Source: UBA1738 sp045591565 (GTDB lineage: Bacteria > Bacillota > Clostridia > UBA1381). Taken from it: 28,486 bases of DNA. This document shows positions 7,328-14,281 of the stretch, in pieces. Position numbers and translations under genes: made by a program. The stretch is from positions 1-28,486 of the forward strand of contig JAZNTB010000060.1 in assembly GCA_045591565.1 (NCBI GenBank), written 5' to 3'. The notes below the pieces were generated by a model, which made no database searches, had not been told where the DNA came from, and was given only the letters and a program-made list of their open reading frames with translations. Position 1 is the stretch's first letter, and the number at the start of each line of letters is the position of its first letter.

Positions 7328-8677
7328 TTAGTTAAGTCTTGCCTCTATTATATTTGCAAGATATTTAGCCTTTTGAGTGATGATGTCTTGATTTTCACCC
7401 TCAATCATAACACGAACGCAAGGCTCGGTACCGGATGCACGAACTAAAACTCTGCCCTTGCCGTCGAACTCTTGTTCCAGAAGCTTTATTTCTTCTAAAA
7501 TAACCTCATCTTTTGAGTAGTCCTTTTTCTTTGAGTTGGAAACCTTGGCGTTGATTGTACATTGAGGCATTGTATCGTAAATTTTCGCAAGCTCGGACAT
7601 CTTTTTGCCGGATTGTTTTAGAATTTTAAGTATATTGAGTGCTGAAACAAGTCCGTCGCCTGTGGTGTTGTGGCTTAAGAAAATAATATGTCCTGAAGAC
7701 TCGCCGCCTAAGCTATAGCCGGACTTGAGCATTTCCTCGAGCACATATCTGTCACCAACATCAGTCTGCACCGTTTTGATTCCAAGCTCCTGAGCCTTCA
7801 AAATAAGTCCGAGGTTGGACATAACGGTTATAACAAGCGTATCTTTTCTTAGCATACCGATGCTCTTTAAGTATTCAGCACATATAAGCATGATTTTATC
7901 GCCGTCGATAACTGTTCCTTCTTCATCCACAACGATAAGTCTGTCAGCATCGCCGTCGAATGCAAGGCCGATATCAACACCTGCATTTTTAACATATACA
8001 GAAATGTCCTTTACATGAGTAGAACCACAGTTTAGATTAATATTTGTGCCGTTCGGGTGATTATGAATAACGAAAGGCTCGCCGCCGAGTGCGGCAACAA
8101 CCTTTGCCGCTGTTTTATAACTTGCGCCGTTTGCGCAGTCAATAGCAACTCGCATACCCTTGAGGTCGCAGTCGATGACGCTCTTTGCAAAGTTGATATA
8201 ATCTTCAACAGCAGTTTCGCATCTTGAAACAATACCAACATCATCGCCTGTGGGAAGGTCTATTTCTTCTGAATTATCAAGAATGATTGCTTCTATTCGT
8301 TCCTCAATGGCGTCGCTTAACTTATAGCCGTTTGAGTTAAATATTTTAATTCCGTTATATTCAGCAGAATTATGAGAAGCAGAAATCATAATTCCTGCTT
8401 CTGCGTCGTATTTGCGGGTTAAAAAAGCAACAGCGGGAGTAGGGATTACACCGAGCGTAACAACCTGAGCACCGACCGAGCAGAGCCCTGCGGCAAGTGC
8501 AGATTCCAACATATCACAGGAGATACGGGTATCCTTTCCAATTAATATTTTGGGCTTTCTGTGGCATTCTTCTGTTAGAACAAATGCTGCAGCCTGACCT
8601 ATTTTGAATGCTATTTCACAAGTTAATTCCTGATTTGCGACGCCTCGCACGCCGTCTGTACCAAAAAGTCTTCCCAT
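7328..8677 (-). CDS. glmM: Phosphoglucosamine mutase
   Basis: The enzyme converts glucosamine 6-phosphate to glucosamine 1-phosphate, the step after GlmS on the way to UDP-N-acetylglucosamine for peptidoglycan. The 449 residues match the family length. It opens with GRLFGTDGVRG; the phosphoserine loop is ISASHN (98-103, S101); the magnesium loop is DGDADR (241-246); and the phosphate-binding RASGTEP is near the C-terminus. The GTDGVRG start and ISASHN context are those of GlmM rather than phosphomannomutase. ATG 8677 has AGGAGG eight bases upstream. The glmS stop lies 15 bases upstream, so the two consecutive pathway enzymes share one transcript. Confidence 0.97.
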   Translation of the reverse strand: MGRLFGTDGVRGVANQELTCEIAFKIGQAAAFVLTEECHRKPKILIGKDTRISCDMLESALAAGLCSVGAQVVTLGVIPTPAVAFLTRKYDAEAGIMISASHNSAEYNGIKIFNSNGYKLSDAIEERIEAIILDNSEEIDLPTGDDVGIVSRCETAVEDYINFAKSVIDCDLKGMRVAIDCANGASYKTAAKVVAALGGEPFVIHNHPNGTNINLNCGSTHVKDISVYVKNAGVDIGLAFDGDADRLIVVDEEGTVIDGDKIMLICAEYLKSIGMLRKDTLVITVMSNLGLILKAQELGIKTVQTDVGDRYVLEEMLKSGYSLGGESSGHIIFLSHNTTGDGLVSALNILKILKQSGKKMSELAKIYDTMPQCTINAKVSNSKKKDYSKDEVILEEIKLLEQEFDGKGRVLVRASGTEPCVRVMIEGENQDIITQKAKYLANIIEARLN

Positions 8678-8692
8678 ATATATTTCCTCCTA

Positions 8693-10501
8693 TCATTCAA
8701 CCGTAACTGATTTTGCCAGATTTCGTGGTTTATCAACATCAAATCCCTTTGCTGTACAAACATAGTATGCCAAAAGCTGAAGGGGCACGATCGCCGAAAA
8801 TGGTGCCAAAAGCGGATTTATCTGCGGAAGCTTTATAACCTTGTCATACGCAGAAATATCCGACATACATGATGTAAATCCGATTGTGAACGCACCGCGG
8901 GCGGTAACCTCTTTAACATTACTGTTAAGCTTATTGCTGATTTGAGGATTGGTACAAATTGAAATCACAACTGTACCATCTTCAATCAAGGCAATAGGCC
9001 CATGCTTTAATTCTCCGCTTGCATAAGCGTCAGAATGTATATATGAAATCTCCTTTAATTTTAAAGAAGCCTCAAGTGCAACAAAATAGTCAAGTCCTCT
9101 GCCAAGATAATAAACATCATTTTCTCTTGCAATAGCAGGGGAAAGGTCCTTGATTTCTTCTGCTAAGCCGAGTGCACTATTAATGATGCTGTCCAGTCCT
9201 AAAAGTTGGTTTTTTATATCGTCAAGCTCTTGTTGTTTTACCGTTTTTTTAAGCTCTGCTAAGTGAATGGCAAAAAGATAGAAAGACGCAAGCTGAGTTG
9301 TATATGCCTTTGTTGAAGCCACCGCAATTTCAGGGCCTGCATATGTGTAGAAAACATAGTCAGCCTCTCTTGCAATGGATGAACCAACAACATTAGTGAT
9401 TGCATAAACTTTATTTCCCTGCTCCTTTGCCATTCGAAGAACGGCAAGTGTGTCTGCAGTTTCGCCTGATTGACTGACAACCAAAACAGCTGTGTTTTCA
9501 TTTATAAGCGGTTCTCCGTAGCGGAACTCTGAAGCAAGACATACTTCGCAGGGGATTTTTGCCAGAGTTTCAATGGCTTTTTTGCCTATAAGGCCTGCGT
9601 GGTATGCCGTTCCGCAAGCTACAATATATAGCTTTTTGATATTTTCATCAAATTCTATATTATCAAGATTCAGGTTTAAATCCTTGTCAAGTCTACCACG
9701 AAGAGTATTGCGTATCGCTTGCGGCTGTTCGTAAATTTCCTTTAGCATAAAGTGCTCGTAGCCTTCCTTTTGTGAGGAAGAGGCAGAGAAATTAACTTTA
9801 AAAACTTCCTTACTGATAGGGTTTGAGTCGATATCAGTAATAGTAACGCTGTTCTTTGTGAGTGTTACGAACTCATCGTCGTTTAAAAGATATACATCTC
9901 TTGTGTGAGAAAGAATTGCAGGGATATCCGACGCAATAAAGTTTCCGTCTGTGCAGAGACCTACAATAAGCGGACTGTCCTTTCTGACAGCGATTATTTT
10001 TTCCGGATCCTTTGAGGAAATTATGCCGAGCGCATAGCTTCCGTCGAGTCTTGAAACGGCTTTTTTAACAGCCTCCATAAGGTCTCCGTCATAGTAATAA
10101 TCAATAAGGTGGGGGACAACCTCAGTATCGGTTTCCGACTTAAAGCAGTAGCCTTTTTTCTGTAGATAGTCCTTTAAAGCCTCGTGATTTTCTATAATGC
10201 CGTTATGAACAACGGCGATAGTGCCATCCTTGTTTGTGTGGGGATGTGAATTTTTAACTGAAGGAACACCATGAGTTGCCCATCTGGTATGGCCAATCCC
10301 GATATTTCCCGGTGCAGGTGAATTTTCAATCAGCTTTTTAAGCTCCGAAAGCCTGCCTTTTTCTTTAGAAATTTTAATTTTTGAATCCTTCAAAACAGCG
10401 ATTCCTGCCGAGTCGTAGCCTCTGTATTCAAGGTTTTCAAGTCCGCTGATAAGAAGATTCGATGCGCTTTTGTTGCCGATATAACCGACTATTCCGCACA
10501 T
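8693..10501 (-). CDS. glmS: Glutamine-fructose-6-phosphate aminotransferase (isomerizing)
   Basis: GlmS makes glucosamine 6-phosphate from fructose 6-phosphate and glutamine, the committed step of amino-sugar synthesis. The 602-residue protein begins MCGIVGYIG; the cysteine after the initiator Met is the glutaminase nucleophile. GHTRWATHG and the NSHPH region complete the amidotransferase domain, followed by two SIS sugar-isomerase domains with SQSGETADT and SLKLKEISY, ending in the expected KSVTVE. The frame extends upstream to 10555, but the Cys1 requirement and the GGAG at 10511-10514 set the start at 10501. It is first in an operon with glmM and lies behind a self-cleaving ribozyme that senses its product. 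Confidence 0.97.
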   Translation of the reverse strand: MCGIVGYIGNKSASNLLISGLENLEYRGYDSAGIAVLKDSKIKISKEKGRLSELKKLIENSPAPGNIGIGHTRWATHGVPSVKNSHPHTNKDGTIAVVHNGIIENHEALKDYLQKKGYCFKSETDTEVVPHLIDYYYDGDLMEAVKKAVSRLDGSYALGIISSKDPEKIIAVRKDSPLIVGLCTDGNFIASDIPAILSHTRDVYLLNDDEFVTLTKNSVTITDIDSNPISKEVFKVNFSASSSQKEGYEHFMLKEIYEQPQAIRNTLRGRLDKDLNLNLDNIEFDENIKKLYIVACGTAYHAGLIGKKAIETLAKIPCEVCLASEFRYGEPLINENTAVLVVSQSGETADTLAVLRMAKEQGNKVYAITNVVGSSIAREADYVFYTYAGPEIAVASTKAYTTQLASFYLFAIHLAELKKTVKQQELDDIKNQLLGLDSIINSALGLAEEIKDLSPAIARENDVYYLGRGLDYFVALEASLKLKEISYIHSDAYASGELKHGPIALIEDGTVVISICTNPQISNKLNSNVKEVTARGAFTIGFTSCMSDISAYDKVIKLPQINPLLAPFSAIVPLQLLAYYVCTAKGFDVDKPRNLAKSVTVE

Positions 10502-10567
10502 AATAAAGCACTCCTTTAAGAAGAGCGCACAAAAATAACGCCCTTCTGCCGACAAATTAATATTTCA

Positions 10568-10703
10568 TAGCAGATGCACTTTGTTTACGAATTACTTCGA
10601 TTTTTTTATGCATTGCTTACGACATGACTGCCGTGGGACATCCGCCGAATTTTCGATACTTCCCAACCTCGTCAACCGATGCCGTTTTGTCGGTTCTGGC
10701 GCT
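10568..10703 (-). ncRNA. glmS ribozyme: glmS self-cleaving ribozyme (glucosamine-6-phosphate riboswitch)
   Basis: Read on the minus strand, the glmS leader contains the family core in order: the cleavage context A|GCGCC (cut expected between 10703 and 10702), stem P1 formed by AACCGA (10695-10690) and TCGGTT (10679-10674), then GACGAGG (10673-10667), TATCGA, and CGGCGGATGTCCC. A downstream P4-like arm pairs AGCAATGCAT (about 10617-10608) with the GTGCATCTGCT segment (about 10579-10569). In this family, glucosamine 6-phosphate is the cofactor for cleavage, after which the mRNA is degraded. Position, spacing and product all agree with glmS control. The 3' boundary is approximate. Confidence 0.95.
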
Positions 10704-10760
10704 TCTGTTTCGACATATTGCTCGACTTAACAGTTTTTAACGGCAAAACAATACAAGCAC

Positions 10761-10789
10761 ATTATACAGGATTATCCGTAAATTGTCAA
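10761..10789 (-). promoter_or_regulatory. Consensus sigma-A promoter of the glmS-glmM operon
   Basis: On the minus strand TTGACA (10789-10784), 17 bases, TATAAT (10766-10761): an exact consensus. The predicted start near 10754 gives a 250-base leader: about 50 bases before the ribozyme cleavage site, the ribozyme, then a spacer with a GC-rich hairpin just before the ribosome site. The whole gene-free stretch 10502-10848 is accounted for by this promoter, the ribozyme and the alsT terminator. Confidence 0.9.
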
Positions 10790-10801
10790 TAAGAGCAAAA
10801 C

Positions 10802-10825
10802 AAAAGCAGCCACGAGGCTGCTTTT
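10802..10825 (-). terminator. Intrinsic terminator of alsT
   Basis: A 10-bp stem (10802-10811 with 10816-10825) with a four-base loop is followed on the minus strand by a T-rich run (GTTTTG). It lies 24 bases after the alsT stop and just upstream of the glmS promoter, insulating the two units. Confidence 0.85.
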
Positions 10826-10848
10826 AGTATATTCAGTATTATTCAAAA

Positions 10849-12291
10849 TTATTTTTTGTTTTTAGCTGATGCCGCAACTATCTTATAAAGAGCAATAAGT
10901 GCAATAGCATTCGGAAGAACCATCAAGTAGTTAAAGAAGTCTGTAAGCTCCCAAACAAGGTCATTTGAAAGAAGTGAACCAAAGAAGATGAATGCAATAG
11001 CAATTACAGAATAGATAATTGTTGCAATCTTATTGTTCTTGAATAGGTACTGAACATTTAGCTTACCAAAGAAGTTCCAGCTTAAGATTGTTGAGAAAGC
11101 GAAGAATAATAGGCAAATAGCAACGAATATGCTACCGAAACTTGAACCAAATACGCTACCGACAGCTATCTGCATAGCGTTTGCCTTTGTAATTCCTTCA
11201 AGAGCCGCAGCATACTCAGCCGCATTACCTGTAGCTTCAAGGCCTGTGAATAGGCAAGTGATAATAACTAAAGCTGTCATTGTAAGAACAATGAATGTGT
11301 CGATAAATACACCAATCATAGCAACAACACCTTGGTCGTGTGGCTTTTGAACATTTGCCATAGCGTGAGCGTGTGGAGTTGAACCCATACCAGCTTCGTT
11401 TGAGAATAGACCTCTCTTTGCACCCTGGCTGATTGCTGTCTTTAGAGCGTAACCAATACCACCACCGATTAGAGCTTGAGGTGTAAATGCATACTTAAAG
11501 ATCATACCGAATGTTGCAGGGATTGATGTAATACGAGCAGCAATAATTACTAAACCACCTAGTAGGAAAAGACAAGCCATAATAGGAACAAGCTTTTCTG
11601 TAACAGATGCGATTCTGTTGATACCACCGATGAAGATGAAAGCAGCAACAGCAGCGACGACTATACCAACGATAGCAGCAGTAACTGTTACATCAATACC
11701 GCCAAGGCTGAATAGAATGTTTGCTTTGTTTGCATCAAATACAGTTTCCATAGAACCTGCAATTGAGTTTGACTGTACCATTGAACCCATGAAACCAAGA
11801 GCAAGGATAGCGGCAACAGCAAAGAATACAGAAAGGAAAGTACCGAATCCGTTAGGGAATGCCTTCTTTATGTAGTAAACAGGACCGCCGTGAATTTCGC
11901 CGGCATCGTCCTTAATTCTTGTTTCCTGAGCAAGCACTGCTTCTGCGTAAATTGTTGCCATACCTAGGAATGCAATAACCCACATCCAGAAGATAGCACC
12001 AGGACCACCTGTTAGGATAGCGCCGGATGCACCGACGATATTACCTGTACCAACCTGTGCTGCGATTGCTGTAGCGAGTGCTTGGAAAGAGGAAAGACCA
12101 CCTTCGTTTTTACCACCGAACAGCTTCATGTTACCGAACACCCTTTTCATACCTTCACCAAAGCAACGCACCTGAACAAAGCGTGTCTGAATTGTGAAGA
12201 AAAGACCTACACCGACTAAGAGAATAATAAGAATATAGTCGGAAAGATAAGAATTGGCTTTCGCCACGATGTTTAAAATAGCTTCCTGCAT
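10849..12291 (-). CDS. alsT: Sodium:alanine/glycine symporter (AGCS family)
   Basis: This membrane transporter is expected to take up glycine or alanine with sodium or protons. The 480-residue protein has about eleven hydrophobic helices. It contains the AGCS-family stretches QALATAIAAQVGTGNIVGAS (71-90), GGPGAIFWMWVIAFLGMAT, and KRGLFSNEAGMGSTPHAHA. The ATG at 12291 has GGGAGGG seven bases upstream. A glycine riboswitch and terminator in its leader strongly suggest glycine as substrate or signal. Codon choice differs from the neighbours: it favours GGT, ATT/ATC, GCT and CGT and almost avoids ATA, consistent with high expression or a different origin. Family certain, exact substrate inferred. 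Confidence 0.95.
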   Translation of the reverse strand: MQEAILNIVAKANSYLSDYILIILLVGVGLFFTIQTRFVQVRCFGEGMKRVFGNMKLFGGKNEGGLSSFQALATAIAAQVGTGNIVGASGAILTGGPGAIFWMWVIAFLGMATIYAEAVLAQETRIKDDAGEIHGGPVYYIKKAFPNGFGTFLSVFFAVAAILALGFMGSMVQSNSIAGSMETVFDANKANILFSLGGIDVTVTAAIVGIVVAAVAAFIFIGGINRIASVTEKLVPIMACLFLLGGLVIIAARITSIPATFGMIFKYAFTPQALIGGGIGYALKTAISQGAKRGLFSNEAGMGSTPHAHAMANVQKPHDQGVVAMIGVFIDTFIVLTMTALVIITCLFTGLEATGNAAEYAAALEGITKANAMQIAVGSVFGSSFGSIFVAICLLFFAFSTILSWNFFGKLNVQYLFKNNKIATIIYSVIAIAFIFFGSLLSNDLVWELTDFFNYLMVLPNAIALIALYKIVAASAKNKK

Positions 12292-12320
12292 TTTTAAACC
12301 CTCCCTGAAAAAATAATAAT

Positions 12321-12345
12321 AAAAAAACTATTGAAAAATCAATAG
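12321..12345 (-). terminator. Riboswitch-linked terminator before alsT
   Basis: On the minus strand a 7-bp stem CTATTGA / TCAATAG (12345-12328, four-base loop) is followed by seven Ts (12327-12321). It sits between the glycine aptamer and the alsT ribosome site and is the likely switching element. The direction of control cannot be read from the sequence. Confidence 0.75.
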
Positions 12346-12377
12346 CTCCGAAAAAACAGGCATACCTTTTAAAAGAT

Positions 12378-12475
12378 AAAACCAGCTCCATCCTTTTGCC
12401 TGAGAGATTAAGCGTTTTGCGCCTTGCACCTTCGGCACTCATTTAAGAGATTCTCCGGAGTCCCCTCCACTTCCG
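12378..12475 (-). ncRNA. Glycine riboswitch (single aptamer visible)
   Basis: On the minus strand the leader shows the glycine-aptamer blocks in order: ACTCCGGAGA, GAGTGCCGAAGGTGCAA, then ATCTCTCAGGCAAAAGGAT. GCCGAAGG and CTCAGGCAAAAGGA are the diagnostic conserved segments. Only one aptamer is seen; the sequence before it (about 12476-12520) does not repeat the pattern, so it is a singleton type rather than the classic tandem pair. Downstream lie a short terminator hairpin and alsT. Boundaries are approximate. Confidence 0.92.
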
Positions 12476-12527
12476 GTCTTGCAAGCAATTCTGAAAGTTT
12501 CAAAGGGAATATTCAATTGTTTTGTAT

Positions 12528-12556
12528 ATAATACCACATTATGAATAAAAATGCAA
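12528..12556 (-). promoter_or_regulatory. Promoter of the glycine riboswitch - alsT unit
   Basis: On the minus strand TTGCAT (12556-12551), 17 bases, TATTAT (12533-12528). It lies just after the ispE stop, and no convincing terminator separates ispE from it, so read-through from the upstream operon is also possible. Confidence 0.6.
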
Positions 12557-12584
12557 CAGTTTTGTCGAAAAAAGATTAAATTTG

Positions 12585-13469
12585 CTATTTTGTGGTATGA
12601 GTGAGAAAAACTTCGGTATATTTTTGTGAAAAAACATCACAAGCCTTTTTTGCAGAGCTATTGTCGGGGAAGATACCGAATACAGTAGGGCCTGAACCAC
12701 TCATAATGGAGCAATACGCTCCAAGCGACAACATCTGTTCTTTAATTGACATAATCTCAGGGCAGTCTGCGCTTGTTACGGTTTCCATAATATTTGAAAG
12801 ATTTTTAAACAGCATAGGCATATCGCCGCTTTCGATTGCTGAAATGGCAGCAGCGGTATCTGGATGGGCAAGATTTTGTGCTGTATCAATTTTATGATAT
12901 ATTTCTGCTGTAGAGATGTTAACAGGCGGCTTTACCAAAACTACAGGCATATCAGGAAGTGGGGAAAGCCCGGTAAGCTTTTCGCCAATTCCCTCTGCTA
13001 AGTAAGTTCCGCCGAGGATACAATATGGTACATCTGCACCAAGCGAGAGCGCTAAGGACAAAAGCTTTTCCTTCGAAAGTTCTGCATTATATAGAAGGTT
13101 GAGTGCGCAAAGAACAGCGGCAGCATTTCCGCTTCCGCCGGCAAGACCTGCAGCTATCGGGATATTTTTGTGAATAAGTATCTTTACGCCGCCCGAAATG
13201 CCTGTTTCCCTAAAAAACAGGTCAGCAGCTTTATATGCAATGTTTTTTGAATTATTCGGCAAAAATTTGCAGTTTGTGGATATTTTAATGCCTCGTGCCT
13301 GCTTGTCGAGAATTATTAAGTCGAAAAGATTAAGCGACTGCATTATCATTTTAACCTCGTGATATCCGTTTTCGAGCCTTCCCAAAACATCAAGAGTAAG
13401 GTTGATTTTTGCGTAGGACTTGGCTATAGCACGGTCGCCGGTTATTATAATATCATTTAAAAGTTCCAT
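12585..13469 (-). CDS. ispE: 4-diphosphocytidyl-2-C-methyl-D-erythritol kinase
   Basis: IspE phosphorylates CDP-methylerythritol in the MEP pathway to isopentenyl diphosphate. The 294-residue GHMP kinase has SYAKINLTLDVLG (18-30), the GYHEV segment (35-39), the ATP loop PIAAGLAGGSGNAAA (104-118), GADVPYC (144-150) and a C-terminal MSGSGPTVFGIF motif. These are specific to IspE within the GHMP family. The N-terminus is about a dozen residues longer than usual, but the ATG at 13469 is well placed behind an AGGAG site. It follows tlyA by eight bases and ends the operon that also holds dxs, so two enzymes of one pathway are co-transcribed. Confidence 0.95.
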   Translation of the reverse strand: MELLNDIIITGDRAIAKSYAKINLTLDVLGRLENGYHEVKMIMQSLNLFDLIILDKQARGIKISTNCKFLPNNSKNIAYKAADLFFRETGISGGVKILIHKNIPIAAGLAGGSGNAAAVLCALNLLYNAELSKEKLLSLALSLGADVPYCILGGTYLAEGIGEKLTGLSPLPDMPVVLVKPPVNISTAEIYHKIDTAQNLAHPDTAAAISAIESGDMPMLFKNLSNIMETVTSADCPEIMSIKEQMLSLGAYCSIMSGSGPTVFGIFPDNSSAKKACDVFSQKYTEVFLTHTTK

Positions 13470-13477
13470 AATTTCTC

Positions 13478-14281
13478 CTATAAAAGCGAGTGTGATTTGT
13501 CTACCACCTGCTTTATAACTTCTTCTGTAATTTCGTCAGGACATTCGGTTTTTTTGAGGTATGCGAGATATTCGATATTTCCTTCAGGACCTTTTATAGG
13601 TGAAAAGGAAAGACCGGATACATAGAAATTTATACTTCTTGCAAAGTCAAGAACGGTTTTAACAACGCTGTAATGAACATTGATATCACGCACAACACCT
13701 TTTTTTCCGACCTGTTCTCGTCCGGCTTCAAACTGAGGCTTTATAAGGGCAACCAACTCGCCGTCCGCTGCAAGTAGTGAGTATGCAACCGGAAGAACAA
13801 GCTTTAATGAAATAAAGGAAACATCGATGGAGGCAAAGTCAATCGGGTAGCCGATATCATCAGGCTTCACATATCTTATGTTCGTGCGTTCCATATTGAC
13901 CACACGCTCATCCTGACGCAGTTTCCACGCAAGCTGACCGTAGCCCACATCGACGGAAAATACCTTTTCTGCACCGTTTTGGAGCATACAATCGGTGAAC
14001 CCGCCGGTCGATGCACCGATATCCATTGTTGTTTTGCCTGAAAGAGTGATAGGGAATTCCTGCATAGCTTTTTCGAGCTTAAGCCCGCCGCGGCTGACAT
14101 ATTTAAGGGTTTCGCCGCGAACCTCAGGAGTTTTCGTTATATCAACCCCAAGACCGGCTTTGTCGCACTTTTGATTGTCAATATAAACCTGACCTGCCAT
14201 TATGAGAGCTTTTGCTTTTTCGCGACTCTCGGCAAGACCTTTTTCTACCATTAGTATATCAAGTCTTTGTTTTTCAGCCAT
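13478..14281 (-). CDS. tlyA: TlyA-family rRNA (cytidine-2'-O)-methyltransferase
   Basis: This family 2'-O-methylates rRNA cytidines, although older annotations call it hemolysin. The 267 residues contain an N-terminal S4 RNA-binding domain (about 6-66: RLDILMVEKGLAESREKAKA), the linker SRGGLKLEKA, and an FtsJ-type Rossmann methyltransferase domain with DIGASTGGFTD near 87-97 and a KPQFEAGRE segment later. Length and order match TlyA. The start overlaps the dxs stop by eight bases, indicating translational coupling. Finding it between dxs and ispE matches the common Bacillota association of dxs with tlyA. The enzyme family is certain; which rRNA sites are modified is not shown. Confidence 0.93.
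   Translation of the reverse strand: MAEKQRLDILMVEKGLAESREKAKALIMAGQVYIDNQKCDKAGLGVDITKTPEVRGETLKYVSRGGLKLEKAMQEFPITLSGKTTMDIGASTGGFTDCMLQNGAEKVFSVDVGYGQLAWKLRQDERVVNMERTNIRYVKPDDIGYPIDFASIDVSFISLKLVLPVAYSLLAADGELVALIKPQFEAGREQVGKKGVVRDINVHYSVVKTVLDFARSINFYVSGLSFSPIKGPEGNIEYLAYLKKTECPDEITEEVIKQVVDKSHSLL

Noticed and set aside
12155..12442. Open frame overlapping the alsT start
   Set aside because: It crosses the glycine riboswitch and its terminator and is out of frame with alsT.
12476..12584. A second glycine aptamer upstream of the visible one, or a terminator for ispE
   Set aside because: Neither the GCCGAAGG nor the CTCAGGCAAAAGGA blocks recur there, and no stable stem followed by Ts was seen after ispE.
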